DNA of 64,000 bases from Pseudomonadota bacterium (GCA_020161065.1 JAIUPH010000037.1:1-64000), one strand, 5' to 3'; shown: positions 1 through 11,244, numbered from the stretch's first letter. Notes: generated from the sequence alone by a model not told the origin. Program-made: numbers and translations.

Positions 1-114
1 GCCGGGCGAGGGGCTGACATGAGTGCGCGGGCCGAGCGCCGGGCCGCTCCCAAGCCGGCCCGCATCCCCTTGGGGGATCGACCGGCGTACTCGCCGGGCG
101 AGGGGCTGACATGA
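1..114 (+). CDS. 3' end of an upstream gene (possibly livG), partial
   Basis: An open frame enters from the left edge and stops at TGA 112-114, overlapping the livH start codon (ATG 111-113) in an ATGA junction. Its last residues read PAYSPGEGLT. The ABC operon downstream has livH, livM, a binding protein and livF but no livG, so a LivG C-terminus here is a reasonable guess from context only; no ATPase motif lies inside the window. A 23-base sequence covering this stop region occurs twice (1-23 and 93-115), so the original stop of the upstream gene may instead be TGA 20-22 in another frame, with 92 bases duplicated after it. Confidence 0.4.
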   Translation, partial: AGRGADMSARAERRAAPKPARIPLGDRPAYSPGEGLT

Positions 115-115
115 G
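1..115 (+). repeat. 23-base direct repeat, 92-base period
   Basis: Positions 1-23 and 93-115 are identical (begins GCCGGGCGAGGGG, ends TGACATGAG). Each copy holds a PGEGLT-stop reading and an ATGAG start context, but in different frames because the offset of 92 is not a multiple of three. This looks like a tandem duplication over the upstream stop/livH start junction. The window begins inside the first copy, so its left boundary cannot be seen. Confidence 0.75.
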
Positions 116-983
116 CGAGTTCATCGAATACAGCCTGCTCGGGCTGCTGTCGGGCGGCGTCACGGCGCTGGTCGCCTTGAGCTTCGTGCTGATCTACAAA
201 GGCACCGGCGTCGTCAACTTCGCGGTCGGCGAGGTGATGATGCTGGGCGCCTACTTCTACTACGCCGGCACGGTGACCTTCGGCCTCGCGCCGTGGCTGG
301 CGTTCATCGGGTCGATGGCGTTGATCGCGCTGCTGGCGATGGTGGTGGAACGCGCCGTGCTGCGCCCGCTGTCGGGCCAGCCGGTGGTGGCGGTGCTGAT
401 GGCCACCATCGGCCTGGCCAGCATCATCCACGGCGGGGTGGAGGCGGTGTGGGGCGGCGACACCTACAGCCCGCCCACGCTGCTGCCGCGCACGCCGCTG
501 ATGCTGGGCGACATCCTGATTCCCGGCACGGCGCTGGGCAACTTCGCGGTGGCGGCGCTGCTGATCGGCGGCTTCCTCGCCTTCTTCCGCTACAGCAAGA
601 CCGGCATCGCGCTGCGCGCCACCGCCAGCGACCCCGTCACCGCCGCCACGCTGGGCATCAACATCAACCGCGCGCAGCGGCTGACCTGGGTGCTTTCGGG
701 CCTGGTCGGCACGGTGGCCGGCGTGCTGATCGCCAGCTCGGCCGGGCTGTCGCCGCTGCTGGCCTCGGCGGCGCTCGGCGTGTTCGCGGCCATCATCCTG
801 GGCGGCATGGACAGCGTGCTGGGTGCCATCGTCGCCAGCCTGATCGTCGGCTGGGTCGAGGCGCTGGGCGCCGGCTACCTGGGCGGCAAGTCGCGCGACA
901 TCGTGCCTTACGTGGTGGTGCTGGCGATCCTGGTGATCCGGCCCTACGGCATCTTCGGCACCCGCGGCATCGAAAGACTATGA
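111..983 (+). CDS. livH: Branched-chain amino-acid-type ABC transporter permease LivH
   Basis: A 290-residue polytopic inner-membrane permease of the LivH family, one of two membrane subunits of a HAAT-type ABC importer. The N-terminus carries the family pattern (GVVNFAVGEVMMLGAYF, residues about 33-49), and the last third has the Gly-rich SAALGVFAAIILGGMDSVLGA segment typical of the ATPase-coupling region. The start ATG overlaps the upstream stop and its own stop overlaps livM (ATGA), so translation is probably coupled. The operon ends with an acyl-CoA ligase, so the cargo may be an organic or aromatic acid rather than an amino acid; that is inference. Confidence 0.9.
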   Translation: MSEFIEYSLLGLLSGGVTALVALSFVLIYKGTGVVNFAVGEVMMLGAYFYYAGTVTFGLAPWLAFIGSMALIALLAMVVERAVLRPLSGQPVVAVLMATIGLASIIHGGVEAVWGGDTYSPPTLLPRTPLMLGDILIPGTALGNFAVAALLIGGFLAFFRYSKTGIALRATASDPVTAATLGININRAQRLTWVLSGLVGTVAGVLIASSAGLSPLLASAALGVFAAIILGGMDSVLGAIVASLIVGWVEALGAGYLGGKSRDIVPYVVVLAILVIRPYGIFGTRGIERL

Positions 984-2020
984 GAACCGGCGTCTTCCAC
1001 GAAAGCTTCCGCGCCGAAGAACGGCTGTGGGATTCGTCCACCCAGCGGCGCTGGATGCTGGCCTTCCTGCTGGCGCTGTTCACCATGCCGTTGTGGGGCA
1101 GCGACTACCTGCTGGCCATGGCCTGCATCGTCGGCATCCACGTGATCGCCACGCTGGGGCTCAACCTCACCACCGGCAACGCGGGGTTGATCTCGCTGGC
1201 GCACGGCGCCTTCGTCGGCGTCGGCTGCTACACCGTGGCCTGGCTGGGCAAGCATGGCGTGCCGTTCTGGCTGGCGCTGCCGGCCGCCGGGTTGTTGAGC
1301 GCGGCACTCGGCCTGGTGGTGGGCCTGCCCAGCCTGCGCGTGAAGGGCATCTACCTGGCGGTGGCCACGCTGGCGGCGCACTTCGTGCTGACCTTCGTGT
1401 TCCGCGAATGGGAGCCGGTCACCGGCGGCGTGCCGGGCACGAGCATCCCGCGCGCCAACCTGTTCGGCTTCGAGTTCCACGGCGACCGGCGCAACTTCTA
1501 CCTGATCTTCACGGTCGCCTTCGTCGCCGCGCTGGCGGCGCGCAACCTCGGCCGCAGCCGCTTCGGCCGCGCTTTCGTCGCCGTGCGCGAGCGTGATTTC
1601 TCGGCCGAGATCCTGGGCGTGCACCTGCTGTCGACCAAGCTGCTGGCGTTCGCCATCGGCGCCTTCTACGCCGGCGTGGCCGGCGGACTGCTGGGTTATT
1701 TCTACGGCGCCATCACGCCCGAGTACTTCGCGCTGACGCTGTCGGTGTTCTACCTCGCCGCGGTCATCGTCGGCGGCTTGGGCACCGTGCTGGGCAGCAT
1801 CCTGGGCGCGCTGTTCATGACCTTCGTGCCCGAGGCGCTGCGCCTGGCGGCCCACCTCAGCTCGCAGTGGTTTCCCGGCGTCGCCGCGCTGCTGCTGCCG
1901 ATGGGGCAGGTGGTGTTCGGCGCGCTGATCATCGGCTTTCTCGTGTTCGAGCCGCACGGCCTGGCGGCGATCTGGGGGCGCATCCGGCGCACGTTCCATC
2001 TCTGGCCTTTCAAGACCTAA
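980..2020 (+). CDS. livM: Branched-chain amino-acid-type ABC transporter permease LivM
   Basis: A 346-residue permease, partner of LivH. The start is ATG at 980 in an ATGA overlap with livH; the same frame is open further upstream, but that part only shadows livH. Family features include GLNLTTGNAGLISLAHGAF near residue 60 and the YFALTLSVFYLAAVIVGGLG coupling-loop region near residue 250. The N-terminal 30 residues are hydrophilic before the first membrane segment (MLAFLLALFTMPLW). A good ribosome site for the next gene (AAGGAG) follows its stop. Confidence 0.9.
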   Translation: MRTGVFHESFRAEERLWDSSTQRRWMLAFLLALFTMPLWGSDYLLAMACIVGIHVIATLGLNLTTGNAGLISLAHGAFVGVGCYTVAWLGKHGVPFWLALPAAGLLSAALGLVVGLPSLRVKGIYLAVATLAAHFVLTFVFREWEPVTGGVPGTSIPRANLFGFEFHGDRRNFYLIFTVAFVAALAARNLGRSRFGRAFVAVRERDFSAEILGVHLLSTKLLAFAIGAFYAGVAGGLLGYFYGAITPEYFALTLSVFYLAAVIVGGLGTVLGSILGALFMTFVPEALRLAAHLSSQWFPGVAALLLPMGQVVFGALIIGFLVFEPHGLAAIWGRIRRTFHLWPFKT

Positions 2021-2031
2021 GGAGACTCACC

Positions 2032-3234
2032 ATGACCCGCATCACCCGCCGCCGCATCGTGCAGGGCCTGGGCGCCGCTGCCACGCTGGGGCCGTTCGCC
2101 ATCGGCTCGTCGCAGGGGCAGACGCAAAAGGGCGACATCGTCATCGGCGCCGCGCAGCCGATCACCGGCGTGTTCTCGTTCGCCGGCATCGCGATGAACA
2201 ACGGCATCGCCGACTACTGCGCCTGGCGCAACGCCAAGGGCGGCGTGATGGGCCGCAAGCTGAAGTACGTGGCCGAGGACTCGGGCTTCAAGCTCGACCA
2301 GAGCGTGGCCATCTTCAAGAAGATCATGGCCGCCGAGAAGCCCACCTTCTTCTACGGCGAGAGCACGCAGTGGGTGAAGGCCATCACCGCCGACGCGGTG
2401 GCCGCCGGCCACGTGATGACCAGCTCGACCTCGCTGGCCACCGTGGTGGCCGACCCGGCCAACGTGCCACAGCACTTCGTGCCCGGGCCTACCTACCCGC
2501 GGCTGCACGAGATCCTGATGGAGTACATCGCCAAGACCTACAGCACGGGCGCCAAGCCGCGCATCGCCTACGTCTACGCCGACACCGAATTCGGCCGCGA
2601 CGGCATTCCCGGCGGCAAGGCGCGGGCGCAGAAGCTGGGCCTGCCGATCGTCGAAGAGATCGTCACCAAGCAGGCCGGCATCGACGTGGCGCCCGAAGTG
2701 GCCAAGCTGCGCCGCGCGCGGCCCGACATCGTGATCTTCCAGGGCTACATCCTGGCGCCGATGCCCGAGTTCGTGCGCCAGATGGCCGAGGCCGGCCTCA
2801 ACCCGAAGATCATGGGCACCGCCTGGGGCCTGGACAAGCCGGCCTACGACGCGCTGGCCAAGCTGGGCGTCAACCTGACCGGCGCCTCGATGTACCGCTA
2901 CGGCCACGAGACCGACAGCGCCATGATCAACAACATGCGCGAGCACCTGGCCAAGAACCGGCCCGAGGTCAAGTTCATCTCGCCGTTCTACGTGTCGAGC
3001 TGGCTCTCGGGCATGGTCTTCGCCGAGATCGCCGAGCGCTGCATCAAGGCCAACAAGCCCTTCACGCTGGCCAACATGAAGGCCGCGCTCGAAGGCATGA
3101 AGGACTGGGACAGCGGCGGCATCTTCGGCCAGCTGGTCGACCTGTCGAGCCACCAGATCCCGGTCGGCCGCATCTACGCCTACGACCCGGGCAAGCAGGC
3201 GATGGAGCCGGCCAGCGGCTGGATCAAAGTCTGA
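2032..3234 (+). CDS. ABC transporter periplasmic substrate-binding protein (HAAT/LivK family)
   Basis: A 400-residue type-1 periplasmic binding protein. The N-terminus (MTRITRRRIVQGLGAAATLG) has twin arginines before a hydrophobic stretch, compatible with Tat or Sec export, ending near the SQGQT segment. The mature part starts with DIVIGAAQPITGVFSFAG, the usual opening of Leu/Ile/Val-binding-like proteins. It lies between the permease and livF genes, with AAGGAG ahead of its ATG. Its length is typical of the subfamily found beside acyl-CoA ligases, where ligands are often aromatic or fatty acids. The actual ligand cannot be read from the sequence. Confidence 0.85.
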   Translation: MTRITRRRIVQGLGAAATLGPFAIGSSQGQTQKGDIVIGAAQPITGVFSFAGIAMNNGIADYCAWRNAKGGVMGRKLKYVAEDSGFKLDQSVAIFKKIMAAEKPTFFYGESTQWVKAITADAVAAGHVMTSSTSLATVVADPANVPQHFVPGPTYPRLHEILMEYIAKTYSTGAKPRIAYVYADTEFGRDGIPGGKARAQKLGLPIVEEIVTKQAGIDVAPEVAKLRRARPDIVIFQGYILAPMPEFVRQMAEAGLNPKIMGTAWGLDKPAYDALAKLGVNLTGASMYRYGHETDSAMINNMREHLAKNRPEVKFISPFYVSSWLSGMVFAEIAERCIKANKPFTLANMKAALEGMKDWDSGGIFGQLVDLSSHQIPVGRIYAYDPGKQAMEPASGWIKV

Positions 3235-3235
3235 C

Positions 3236-4029
<794 letters not shown>

Positions 4030-4030
<1 letters not shown>

Positions 4031-5850
4031 TGGCCGACGACGAACTGAAGGATCTGCCGCTGCCGCAGCAGTTGCTGCGGCGCGCGCAGGCGCATCCGCA
4101 AGCCACCGCGCTGCGCCAGAAGGAACACGGCGTGTGGAAGCCGGTGAGCTGGGCGCAGTACACCGAACGCGCGCGCCACTTCGGCCTGGGCCTGCTGGCG
4201 CTGGGGCTGCAGCCGGGCCAGCGCCTGGCCGTGCTGTCGGAGAACCGCCAGGAATGGGCTTACGCACAGCTCGGCGCGGCGATGGTGGGCGCCATCGCGG
4301 CCGGGGTCTACCCCACCTCGCCGGCGCACGAGGTCGAGTACCTGCTGGCGCTGTGCGAAGCGCCAATCATCGTCTGCGAAGACCAGGAGCAGCTCGACAA
4401 GGTGCTGGCCGTGCGCGAGCGGCTGCCGCATTTGCGCGCGCTGATCGTCATCGACCACCGCGGCCTGCGGCGCTACGACCGCACGGGGCTGTACGACTTC
4501 GACGCCGTGGTGGAGCGCGGCCGCCACGCCGAGCAGACCGACCCCGCGGCCGCGGCCGACGCCACCCGCGCGCCCGCGCTGGACGACATCGGCCTGATCG
4601 TCTTCACCAGCGGCAGCACCGGCCGGCCGAAGGCGGCGATGATGAGCTGGCGCGGCCTCAACGCCGCGGCGCGCGGCCTCAACAGCATGCTGGGCTGCCA
4701 GGCCGGCGACGAGCTGGTGTCGTACCTGCCGCTGTGCCACATGGCCGAGCAGATGTTCTCCATCCACATCCCGATCGCGGCCGGCGCCACCGTCAACTTC
4801 GCCGAGAGCCTGCGCACCGTGCAGGAAGACCTGCGCGAGCTGTCGCCGGCCGTCTTCTTCGGCGTGCCGCGCATCTGGGAGAAGTTCCACGCGTCGATCC
4901 AGACCAAGCTGCGCGAAGCCGGCGGGCTGCGGCTGGCGCTGTACCGCCGCGCGATGGCTGCGCTGGACGGCGTGGGCGCCAGGCCGCGCGCCGCGTGGAC
5001 CCTGGCCGAGCGCGCGCGCTGGAACCTGTGGTACGTGCTGGTGCTGCGCGCGCTGCTCAACTTCGTGGGCCTGCGGCGCTGCCGCGTCGCGGTGAGCTCG
5101 GGCGCGCCGATCGCGCCCGAGATCCTGAAGTTCTTCCGCACGCTGGGCGTGCCGATCCGCGAGGCCTACGGCCTGACCGAAGCCAGCGGCGCGACGACCA
5201 TGCAGCCCGGCGACGCCTCGCCGGTGGGCACGGTCGGCGTGCCCTACCCGGGCATCGACGTCGAGCTGGCCGGCGACGGCGAGATCCTGATCCGCGGCGA
5301 CGTGGTGTTCCGCGGCTACCTCAACAACGACGAGGCCACGCGCGAGGCGATCGACGCCGAAGGCTGGCTGCACACCGGTGACGTGGCACGTTGGGAACAA
5401 GGCCCCGCCGGGCGCGAGCTGCGCATCGTCGACCGCAAGAAGGACATCATGATCACCGCGGGCGGCAAGAACATCACGCCCAGCGAGATCGAGAACGCGC
5501 TGCGCTTCAGCCCCTACATCAAGGAAGCCATCGTCATCGCCGACCGCCGGCGCTTCGTCAGCGCACTGATCCAGATCGAGTTCGAGAGCACCAGCAAATG
5601 GGCCGAGGAGCAGGGCCTCGTCTACACCCACTTCAAGAGCCTGGCCGAGCTGGCCGCGGTGCGCGAGCTGGTGCAGCGCGAGATCGACGCCGTGAACGCG
5701 CGCATGCCCCAGGTGCAGCAGGTGCGCAAGTTCCACCTGCTGACCAAGGAGCTGGACCACGACGACGGCGAGGTGACGGCGACGATGAAGGTGCGCCGCA
5801 AGAGCATCGGCGAGAAGTACGCGACGGTGATCGAGAGTCTGTACGTTTAG
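4030..5850 (+). CDS. AMP-dependent long-chain acyl-CoA synthetase/ligase
   Basis: A 606-residue ANL-superfamily ligase that would convert a carboxylic acid to its CoA thioester via an acyl-adenylate. The ATP-binding P-loop reads VFTSGSTGRPKAAM (residues about 193-206); EAYGLTEASG and the RGY/HTGD motifs follow, with KKDIMITAGGKNITPSE near the C-terminal hinge. It is translationally coupled to livF, so import and CoA activation of the same acid is a plausible unit. Length and motifs fit the long-chain acyl-CoA synthetase group, but the chain length or aromatic preference is unknown. Confidence 0.88.
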
Positions 5851-5899
5851 CCATCAAGTTATGCAGCGGTTCGCGGCCTGCCTGCGCGATGCCCTTGCG

Positions 5900-7141
5900 T
5901 CAGGACGCTTGGGAGCCGGTGGATCCGGCCGAACGCCAGCCGGCGATCTCGTCTTCCGCATAGCCCAGTTCGCGCAGCACTTCCTCGGTGTGCTCGCCCA
6001 GCATCGGCACCGGCCGCCGCTGCGGCATGCGTTCACCGTCGATGCGCAGCGGCTGCGCCACCAGGCGCAGCGCGCCGAGCTGTGCGTGCTGCGCTTGCAT
6101 CAGCATGCCGCTTTCGGCGGTGTGCGGGTGCGCCGACAACTCGCCCAGCGAATGCAGCGGCGCGCAGGGGATGCCGGCGCCGTCCAGCGCCTGCAGCCAG
6201 TCGGCGCGGCCGCGCCGGCGCATCGCGTCGGCCACCAGCGCGACCGTCTGGTCGCGGTGCTGCACGCGCGCGGCGTTGGTCGCGAAGCGCGCGTCGTCGC
6301 GCACCGCGTCCAGCCCGGCCAGCGCGCAGAAGCGCTGCCACAGCCCGTCGTTGGCCACGCCCAGGATCAGCGGCCGGTCGGCGGTGTCGAACACCTGGTA
6401 GGGGCACAGCGACTCGTGGCCCGAGCCGGGGCGCTCGGGCTCGGTGCCGCGCTCCCAGTAGTTCTGCAGGAAGTAGCCGAGGAAGCCGGTCGCGGTGTCG
6501 AACAGCGAGGCCTCCACCGTGCAGCCAACGCCGGTGCGATCGCGCGCGTGCAGCGCGGCCAGGATGCCGATCAGCGCGTGCAGCCCGGTGCCCTGGTCGA
6601 CCGGCGAGAAGGGGCTGCGCACCGGCGGCCCGCCGGGCTCGCCGGTGATCGCCAGCATGCCGCAGAAGGCCTGCAGGATCACGTCGTAACCCTTGCCGCG
6701 GTTCATCGGCCCGACGCTGCCGTAGCCCGAGATGTCGCAGCAGATCAGCCTCGGGTTCAGCGCGCGCAGGCTGGCCGCGTCGACGCCCAGCTTGGCCGCC
6801 ACGCCGGGGCCGAAGCTACTGACCACCACGTCCATGCGGCGCGCGAGCCGTTGCACCAGCTCGCGGCCCGCGGGCCGCGCGAGGTCGGCCACCACCGAGC
6901 GCTTGTTGCGGTTGGCGCTGATGAAAATCGCGCCGACGCGCGTGGCATCGCCCGCAGCGGCCGCTTGCCGGAACGGCGGCCAGCCGCGCGTCTCGTCGCC
7001 CTGCGGCGCTTCGATCTTGATCACGTCGGCGCCCATGTCGCCCAGGTACTGCGTGCACAGCGGGCCGGCCAGCACCTTGGACAGGTCCAGCACGCGCAGG
7101 CCTTGCAGCGGCAGCGGGCGGGTGTCGGTGGCAGCAGGCAT
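5900..7141 (-). CDS. CaiB/BaiF family CoA-transferase
   Basis: A 413-residue class III CoA-transferase, which moves CoA from one acyl-CoA to a free acid through an aspartyl-CoA intermediate. The N-terminus has the family opening LQGLRVLDLSKVLAGPLCTQYLGDMG followed by GADVIKIEAP. I chose the ATG at 7141, which puts PLQGLRVLDLS about 10 residues in; an in-frame ATG at 7177 would add an unlikely leader lying in the regulatory gap. It is divergent from a Bug-type receptor, and an acyl-CoA dehydrogenase and enoyl-CoA hydratase follow that receptor. This suggests a small acid-activation and beta-oxidation module. Confidence 0.88.
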   Translation of the reverse strand: MPAATDTRPLPLQGLRVLDLSKVLAGPLCTQYLGDMGADVIKIEAPQGDETRGWPPFRQAAAAGDATRVGAIFISANRNKRSVVADLARPAGRELVQRLARRMDVVVSSFGPGVAAKLGVDAASLRALNPRLICCDISGYGSVGPMNRGKGYDVILQAFCGMLAITGEPGGPPVRSPFSPVDQGTGLHALIGILAALHARDRTGVGCTVEASLFDTATGFLGYFLQNYWERGTEPERPGSGHESLCPYQVFDTADRPLILGVANDGLWQRFCALAGLDAVRDDARFATNAARVQHRDQTVALVADAMRRRGRADWLQALDGAGIPCAPLHSLGELSAHPHTAESGMLMQAQHAQLGALRLVAQPLRIDGERMPQRRPVPMLGEHTEEVLRELGYAEDEIAGWRSAGSTGSQAS

Positions 7142-7165
7142 GGCGGCGCTCGTCGGTGCAAAATG

Positions 7166-7187
7166 GTGAACTAGCATATCAATTCAC
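7166..7187. promoter_or_regulatory. Inverted repeat in divergent caiB/tctC gap (candidate operator)
   Basis: GTGAA (7166-7170) and TTCAC (7183-7187) form an inverted repeat around an AT-rich 12-base centre (CTAGCATATCAA), conspicuous in GC-rich sequence. It lies in the 84-base gap between the divergent CaiB and Bug-receptor genes, where a shared operator/promoter would be expected. No regulator gene is adjacent, so the binding protein is unknown. Confidence 0.35.
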
Positions 7188-7225
7188 GGGCCGCCCGGGG
7201 CCACCCGGGGCTGACTGGAGACTTC

Positions 7226-8188
7226 ATGCGATCAATCACCCGCGCCGCCGTCGGCGTACTGCTCGCGCTGGCGGCGTTCACCGCGCACGCCGACGCCTAT
7301 CCCGCGCGCGCCATCCGCCTGATCGTGCCCTATGCGCCGGGGCAGGGCACCGACATCGCGGCGCGCTACATCGGCGACGAGATGGCGCGCGAGCTGAAGC
7401 AGGCCGTCTTCGTCGACAACCGCCCCGGCGCCGGCGGCAACATCGGCACGCAGGCGGCGGCCAAGTCGGCGCCCGACGGCTACACGCTGCTGATCGGCAC
7501 CAACGCCACGCACGCGGCCAACGCGCATCTCTACACCAACCCCGGCTTCGACGCGCAGGCCGATTTCGAGCCCATCGGCATGCTGGGCATCCTGCCGCTG
7601 GTGTGGGTGGTGCCGCCGGCCAGCGCGGCCAACGGCGTGAGCGACCTGATCCGCATGGCCAAGGCCCGGCCCGACGCGCTGAACGTCGCGATCTCCACCA
7701 CCACCTGCCGCATGGCCTACGAACTGCTGCGCCAGCGCGCCGAGGTGGCGCTGTTCCCGGTCGACTATAAGGGCAGCGCGCAGGCGGTCACGGCGCTGAT
7801 CGGCGGCCAGGTCGAGTTCATGGTCGACACCATCACCTCGCTGCGCAGCTTCATCGCGGCGCAGCAGGTCAAGGCGCTGGGCGTGACCTCGGCGAAGTCG
7901 AGCAAGCTGCTGCCCGGCGTCAAGTCGGTGGCCGAGCAAGGCGTGGCCGACTACGAACTGGTCGGCTGGACCGTGCTCTACGCGCCCAAGGGCCTGGCGC
8001 CCGAGGTGCAGCGCACGCTGACGGCCGCCTTCAACCGCGTGATCGCCCGGCCCGAGGTGCAGGACAAGCTGCTGCAGATGGGCATCGAGCCGCAGGCGAA
8101 GTCGGGCGAGGAACTGAACCGCTTCCTCGCCGCCGAGCGGCCGAAGTGGGAGCGGCTGATCAAGGCGGCGGGGTTGAAGCCGAGTTGA
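7226..8188 (+). CDS. Bug/TctC family tripartite tricarboxylate transporter receptor
   Basis: A 320-residue periplasmic binding protein of the Bug family. It has a Sec signal (residues 1-22, ending AFTAHA), then YPARAIRLIVPYAPGQGTD, the family opening that contacts the carboxylate ligand, and DNRPGAGGNIGTQAAAKSAPDG. These receptors bind carboxylates; many Burkholderiales copies lack adjacent TctAB membrane subunits, as here. It is divergent from CaiB, consistent with sensing or capturing the acid that CaiB activates. Confidence 0.9.
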   Translation: MRSITRAAVGVLLALAAFTAHADAYPARAIRLIVPYAPGQGTDIAARYIGDEMARELKQAVFVDNRPGAGGNIGTQAAAKSAPDGYTLLIGTNATHAANAHLYTNPGFDAQADFEPIGMLGILPLVWVVPPASAANGVSDLIRMAKARPDALNVAISTTTCRMAYELLRQRAEVALFPVDYKGSAQAVTALIGGQVEFMVDTITSLRSFIAAQQVKALGVTSAKSSKLLPGVKSVAEQGVADYELVGWTVLYAPKGLAPEVQRTLTAAFNRVIARPEVQDKLLQMGIEPQAKSGEELNRFLAAERPKWERLIKAAGLKPS

Positions 8189-8249
8189 GTGCCCGATGGC
8201 GCGCCCGACCGTGGCGCACCGCGCACAGCTGCTGTGCCCGTCGCCACCC

Positions 8250-8278
8250 TTGGTCCAACCATGCCGGGCCCTTAGGCT
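8250..8278 (+). promoter_or_regulatory. Promoter with FadR-like TGGTnnnACCA site before acyl-CoA dehydrogenase
   Basis: TTGGTC (8250-8255) and TAGGCT (8273-8278) are separated by exactly 17 bases, giving a plausible sigma-70 promoter. The -35 overlaps TGGTCCAACCA (8251-8261), which matches the FadR/GntR core TGGT-N3-ACCA. The -10 ends six bases before the ATG at 8285, so the transcript would be leaderless or nearly so. No GntR gene lies nearby. Inferred from spacing and symmetry only. Confidence 0.4.
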
Positions 8279-8284
8279 GGCGGC

Positions 8285-9424
<1,140 letters not shown>

Positions 9425-9437
9425 GGAGCCGTCCGTG

Positions 9438-10412
9438 ATGATGAAGCGATTCCTGTCCGCCCTGGCGCTGGCCCTGCCGCTGACCCTGCCCCTTGGGGCC
9501 GCGGCGCAGACGGCGTATCCGTCGCGCCCGATCCAGATGCTGATCCCCTATCCGGCGGGCGGCACCACCGACGTGATGGCGCGCGCGCTGCAGGAGCCGC
9601 TGCAGAAGGCGCTGGGCCAGACCATCATCGTCGAGAACAAGGCCGGCGCCTCCGGCGTGCTGGCGGCGCGCGAGGTGGCGCGCGCCAGGCCCGACGGGCA
9701 TTCGCTGCTGTTCATCAACAGCGGCATCGTCGCGGTGACGCCGCACGTGCAGAAGGACGCCGGCTACGACGGCGTGAAGGACTTCGCCCCGGTGGCGATG
9801 GTCACCAGCGCACCGCTGTTCGTGATCGTGCCCGGCACGCTGCCGGTGACTGACCTCAAGAGTTGGATCGCCTGGGCCCGGAAGCAGCCCGGCCCGCTGC
9901 CCTATGCCTCGGCCGGCGTCGGCTCGTTCGGCCACCTGACGAGCGAGATGTTCGCCAAGGCCGCGGGCCTGAAGATGACGCACGTGCCCTACCGCGGCCA
10001 GGCGCCCACCACCACCGCGGTGATGTCGGGAGAAGTGCCGCTGTTGATCACCAGCATGTCCAGCGTGATGCGCGAGGGCATCGCCTCGGGCCGCCTCAAG
10101 CTGCTGGGCGTGACCTCGGCCCAGCCCAACGCGCAGAACCCCGGCGTGCCGACCGTCGCCAGCGTGCTGCCGGGCTTTGCGGCCGAGACCTGGTTCGGCT
10201 TCATCACCACCGCCGGCACGCCGGGCGAGGTGGTGGCGCGGCTGAACAAGGAGATCAACGCCCTGCTGCCCACCAAGGACATCCAGGACCGCATGCTGGG
10301 CCTGGGCCAGGAGGTGAAGACGATGACGCCGGCCCAGCTCGGCGCGCTGATCGCCGACGACTCCGCGCGCTGGGGCCAGGTCGTCCGCGACAACCAGATC
10401 TCATCCCAATGA
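9438..10412 (+). CDS. Bug/TctC family tripartite tricarboxylate transporter receptor (second copy)
   Basis: A 324-residue periplasmic receptor with a strong Sec signal (ALALALPLTLPLGAAAQ) followed by AYPSRPIQMLIPYPAGGTTDVMA and VENKAGASGVLAAREVA, all Bug-family hallmarks. Three closely spaced starts exist (GTG 9435, ATG 9438, ATG 9441); ATG 9438 is nine bases after GAGGAG and is preferred. It sits between acyl-CoA dehydrogenase and enoyl-CoA hydratase on one strand, so it probably belongs to the same transcript. It is clearly divergent from the receptor at 7226, so this is not a recent duplication. Confidence 0.9.
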   Translation: MMKRFLSALALALPLTLPLGAAAQTAYPSRPIQMLIPYPAGGTTDVMARALQEPLQKALGQTIIVENKAGASGVLAAREVARARPDGHSLLFINSGIVAVTPHVQKDAGYDGVKDFAPVAMVTSAPLFVIVPGTLPVTDLKSWIAWARKQPGPLPYASAGVGSFGHLTSEMFAKAAGLKMTHVPYRGQAPTTTAVMSGEVPLLITSMSSVMREGIASGRLKLLGVTSAQPNAQNPGVPTVASVLPGFAAETWFGFITTAGTPGEVVARLNKEINALLPTKDIQDRMLGLGQEVKTMTPAQLGALIADDSARWGQVVRDNQISSQ

Positions 10413-10434
10413 GTGACCAAAGGAGGACGTTCAG

Positions 10435-11244
10435 ATGAACCGTTATGCCGAGTACCACGACCTGAAGATCGAAGTCGCCAACAAGGTTGCCACCGTCACG
10501 CTCAACCGCCCGCAGCAGCGCAACGCGATCAACCAGCGCCTGATCCGCGAGCTGCGCCGCATCTGGGACGACCTGGGCGACGACCCGGCCGTCAACGCCG
10601 TGCTGCTGACCGGCGCCGGCGACTGGTTCAGCGTCGGCGGCGACGTCAAGGCGATGAGCGAGCGCCCCGGCGGCGACGTGCTGGAAGAAGGCGAGGTGCA
10701 CGACCCGATGATCAGCCGTCGCCTGGTGACGCGCCACCTGGAGCTGGACAAGCCCATCGTCTGCGCGATCAACGGCGACTGCGTCGGCCTGGCGGCGACC
10801 ACCGCGCTTCTGTGCGACGTGACCGTGATGGCCGACGACGCGCGCATCGGCGACAGCCACGTCAACAAGGTGGGACTGGTGGCCGGCGATGGCGGCACCG
10901 TGATCTGGCCGCTGCTGATCGGCGTCAACAAGGCCAAGGAGTACCTGATGCGCGGCACGCTGCTGAAAGGCCCGGAAGCCGAGCGCATCGGCCTCGTCAA
11001 CCACTGCAAGCCCAGGGCCGAGGTGCTGCCGTTCGCGCGCGCCATCGCCCAGGAACTGGCCGACGGCCCGCAGTGGGCGACGCGCTGGACCAAGCTGTCG
11101 ATCAACCAGATCGTCAAGGACCGCGTCAACCGCCTGCTGGAAGCCAGCATGGCGCTGGAGCAGGTGACCTTCGAACTGGCCGATCACAAGGAGGCGACGC
11201 AGGCCTTCAAGGACAAGCGCAGGCCGCGCTTCGGGCAGGGTTGA
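10435..11244 (+). CDS. Enoyl-CoA hydratase/isomerase family protein
   Basis: A 269-residue crotonase-fold protein, the beta-oxidation step after acyl-CoA dehydrogenase. The oxyanion-hole segments are ADWFSVGGDVKAMSE-like (GAGDWFSVGGDVKAM, about 61-75) and NGDCVGLAATTALLCD. The second region, VGLVAGDGGTVIWPLLIG, carries Asp/Gly where classical hydratases often have a catalytic Glu, so hydratase versus isomerase/hydrolase activity is uncertain. AAGGAGG precedes the ATG. It is the last gene of the Bug/ACAD row. Confidence 0.88.
   Translation: MNRYAEYHDLKIEVANKVATVTLNRPQQRNAINQRLIRELRRIWDDLGDDPAVNAVLLTGAGDWFSVGGDVKAMSERPGGDVLEEGEVHDPMISRRLVTRHLELDKPIVCAINGDCVGLAATTALLCDVTVMADDARIGDSHVNKVGLVAGDGGTVIWPLLIGVNKAKEYLMRGTLLKGPEAERIGLVNHCKPRAEVLPFARAIAQELADGPQWATRWTKLSINQIVKDRVNRLLEASMALEQVTFELADHKEATQAFKDKRRPRFGQG

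Noticed and set aside
944-1999. Long antisense frames with Arg/His/Gln-rich translations across most genes
   Set aside because: They are a by-product of very high GC codon use; they have no start context, no family features and lie opposite clear genes.
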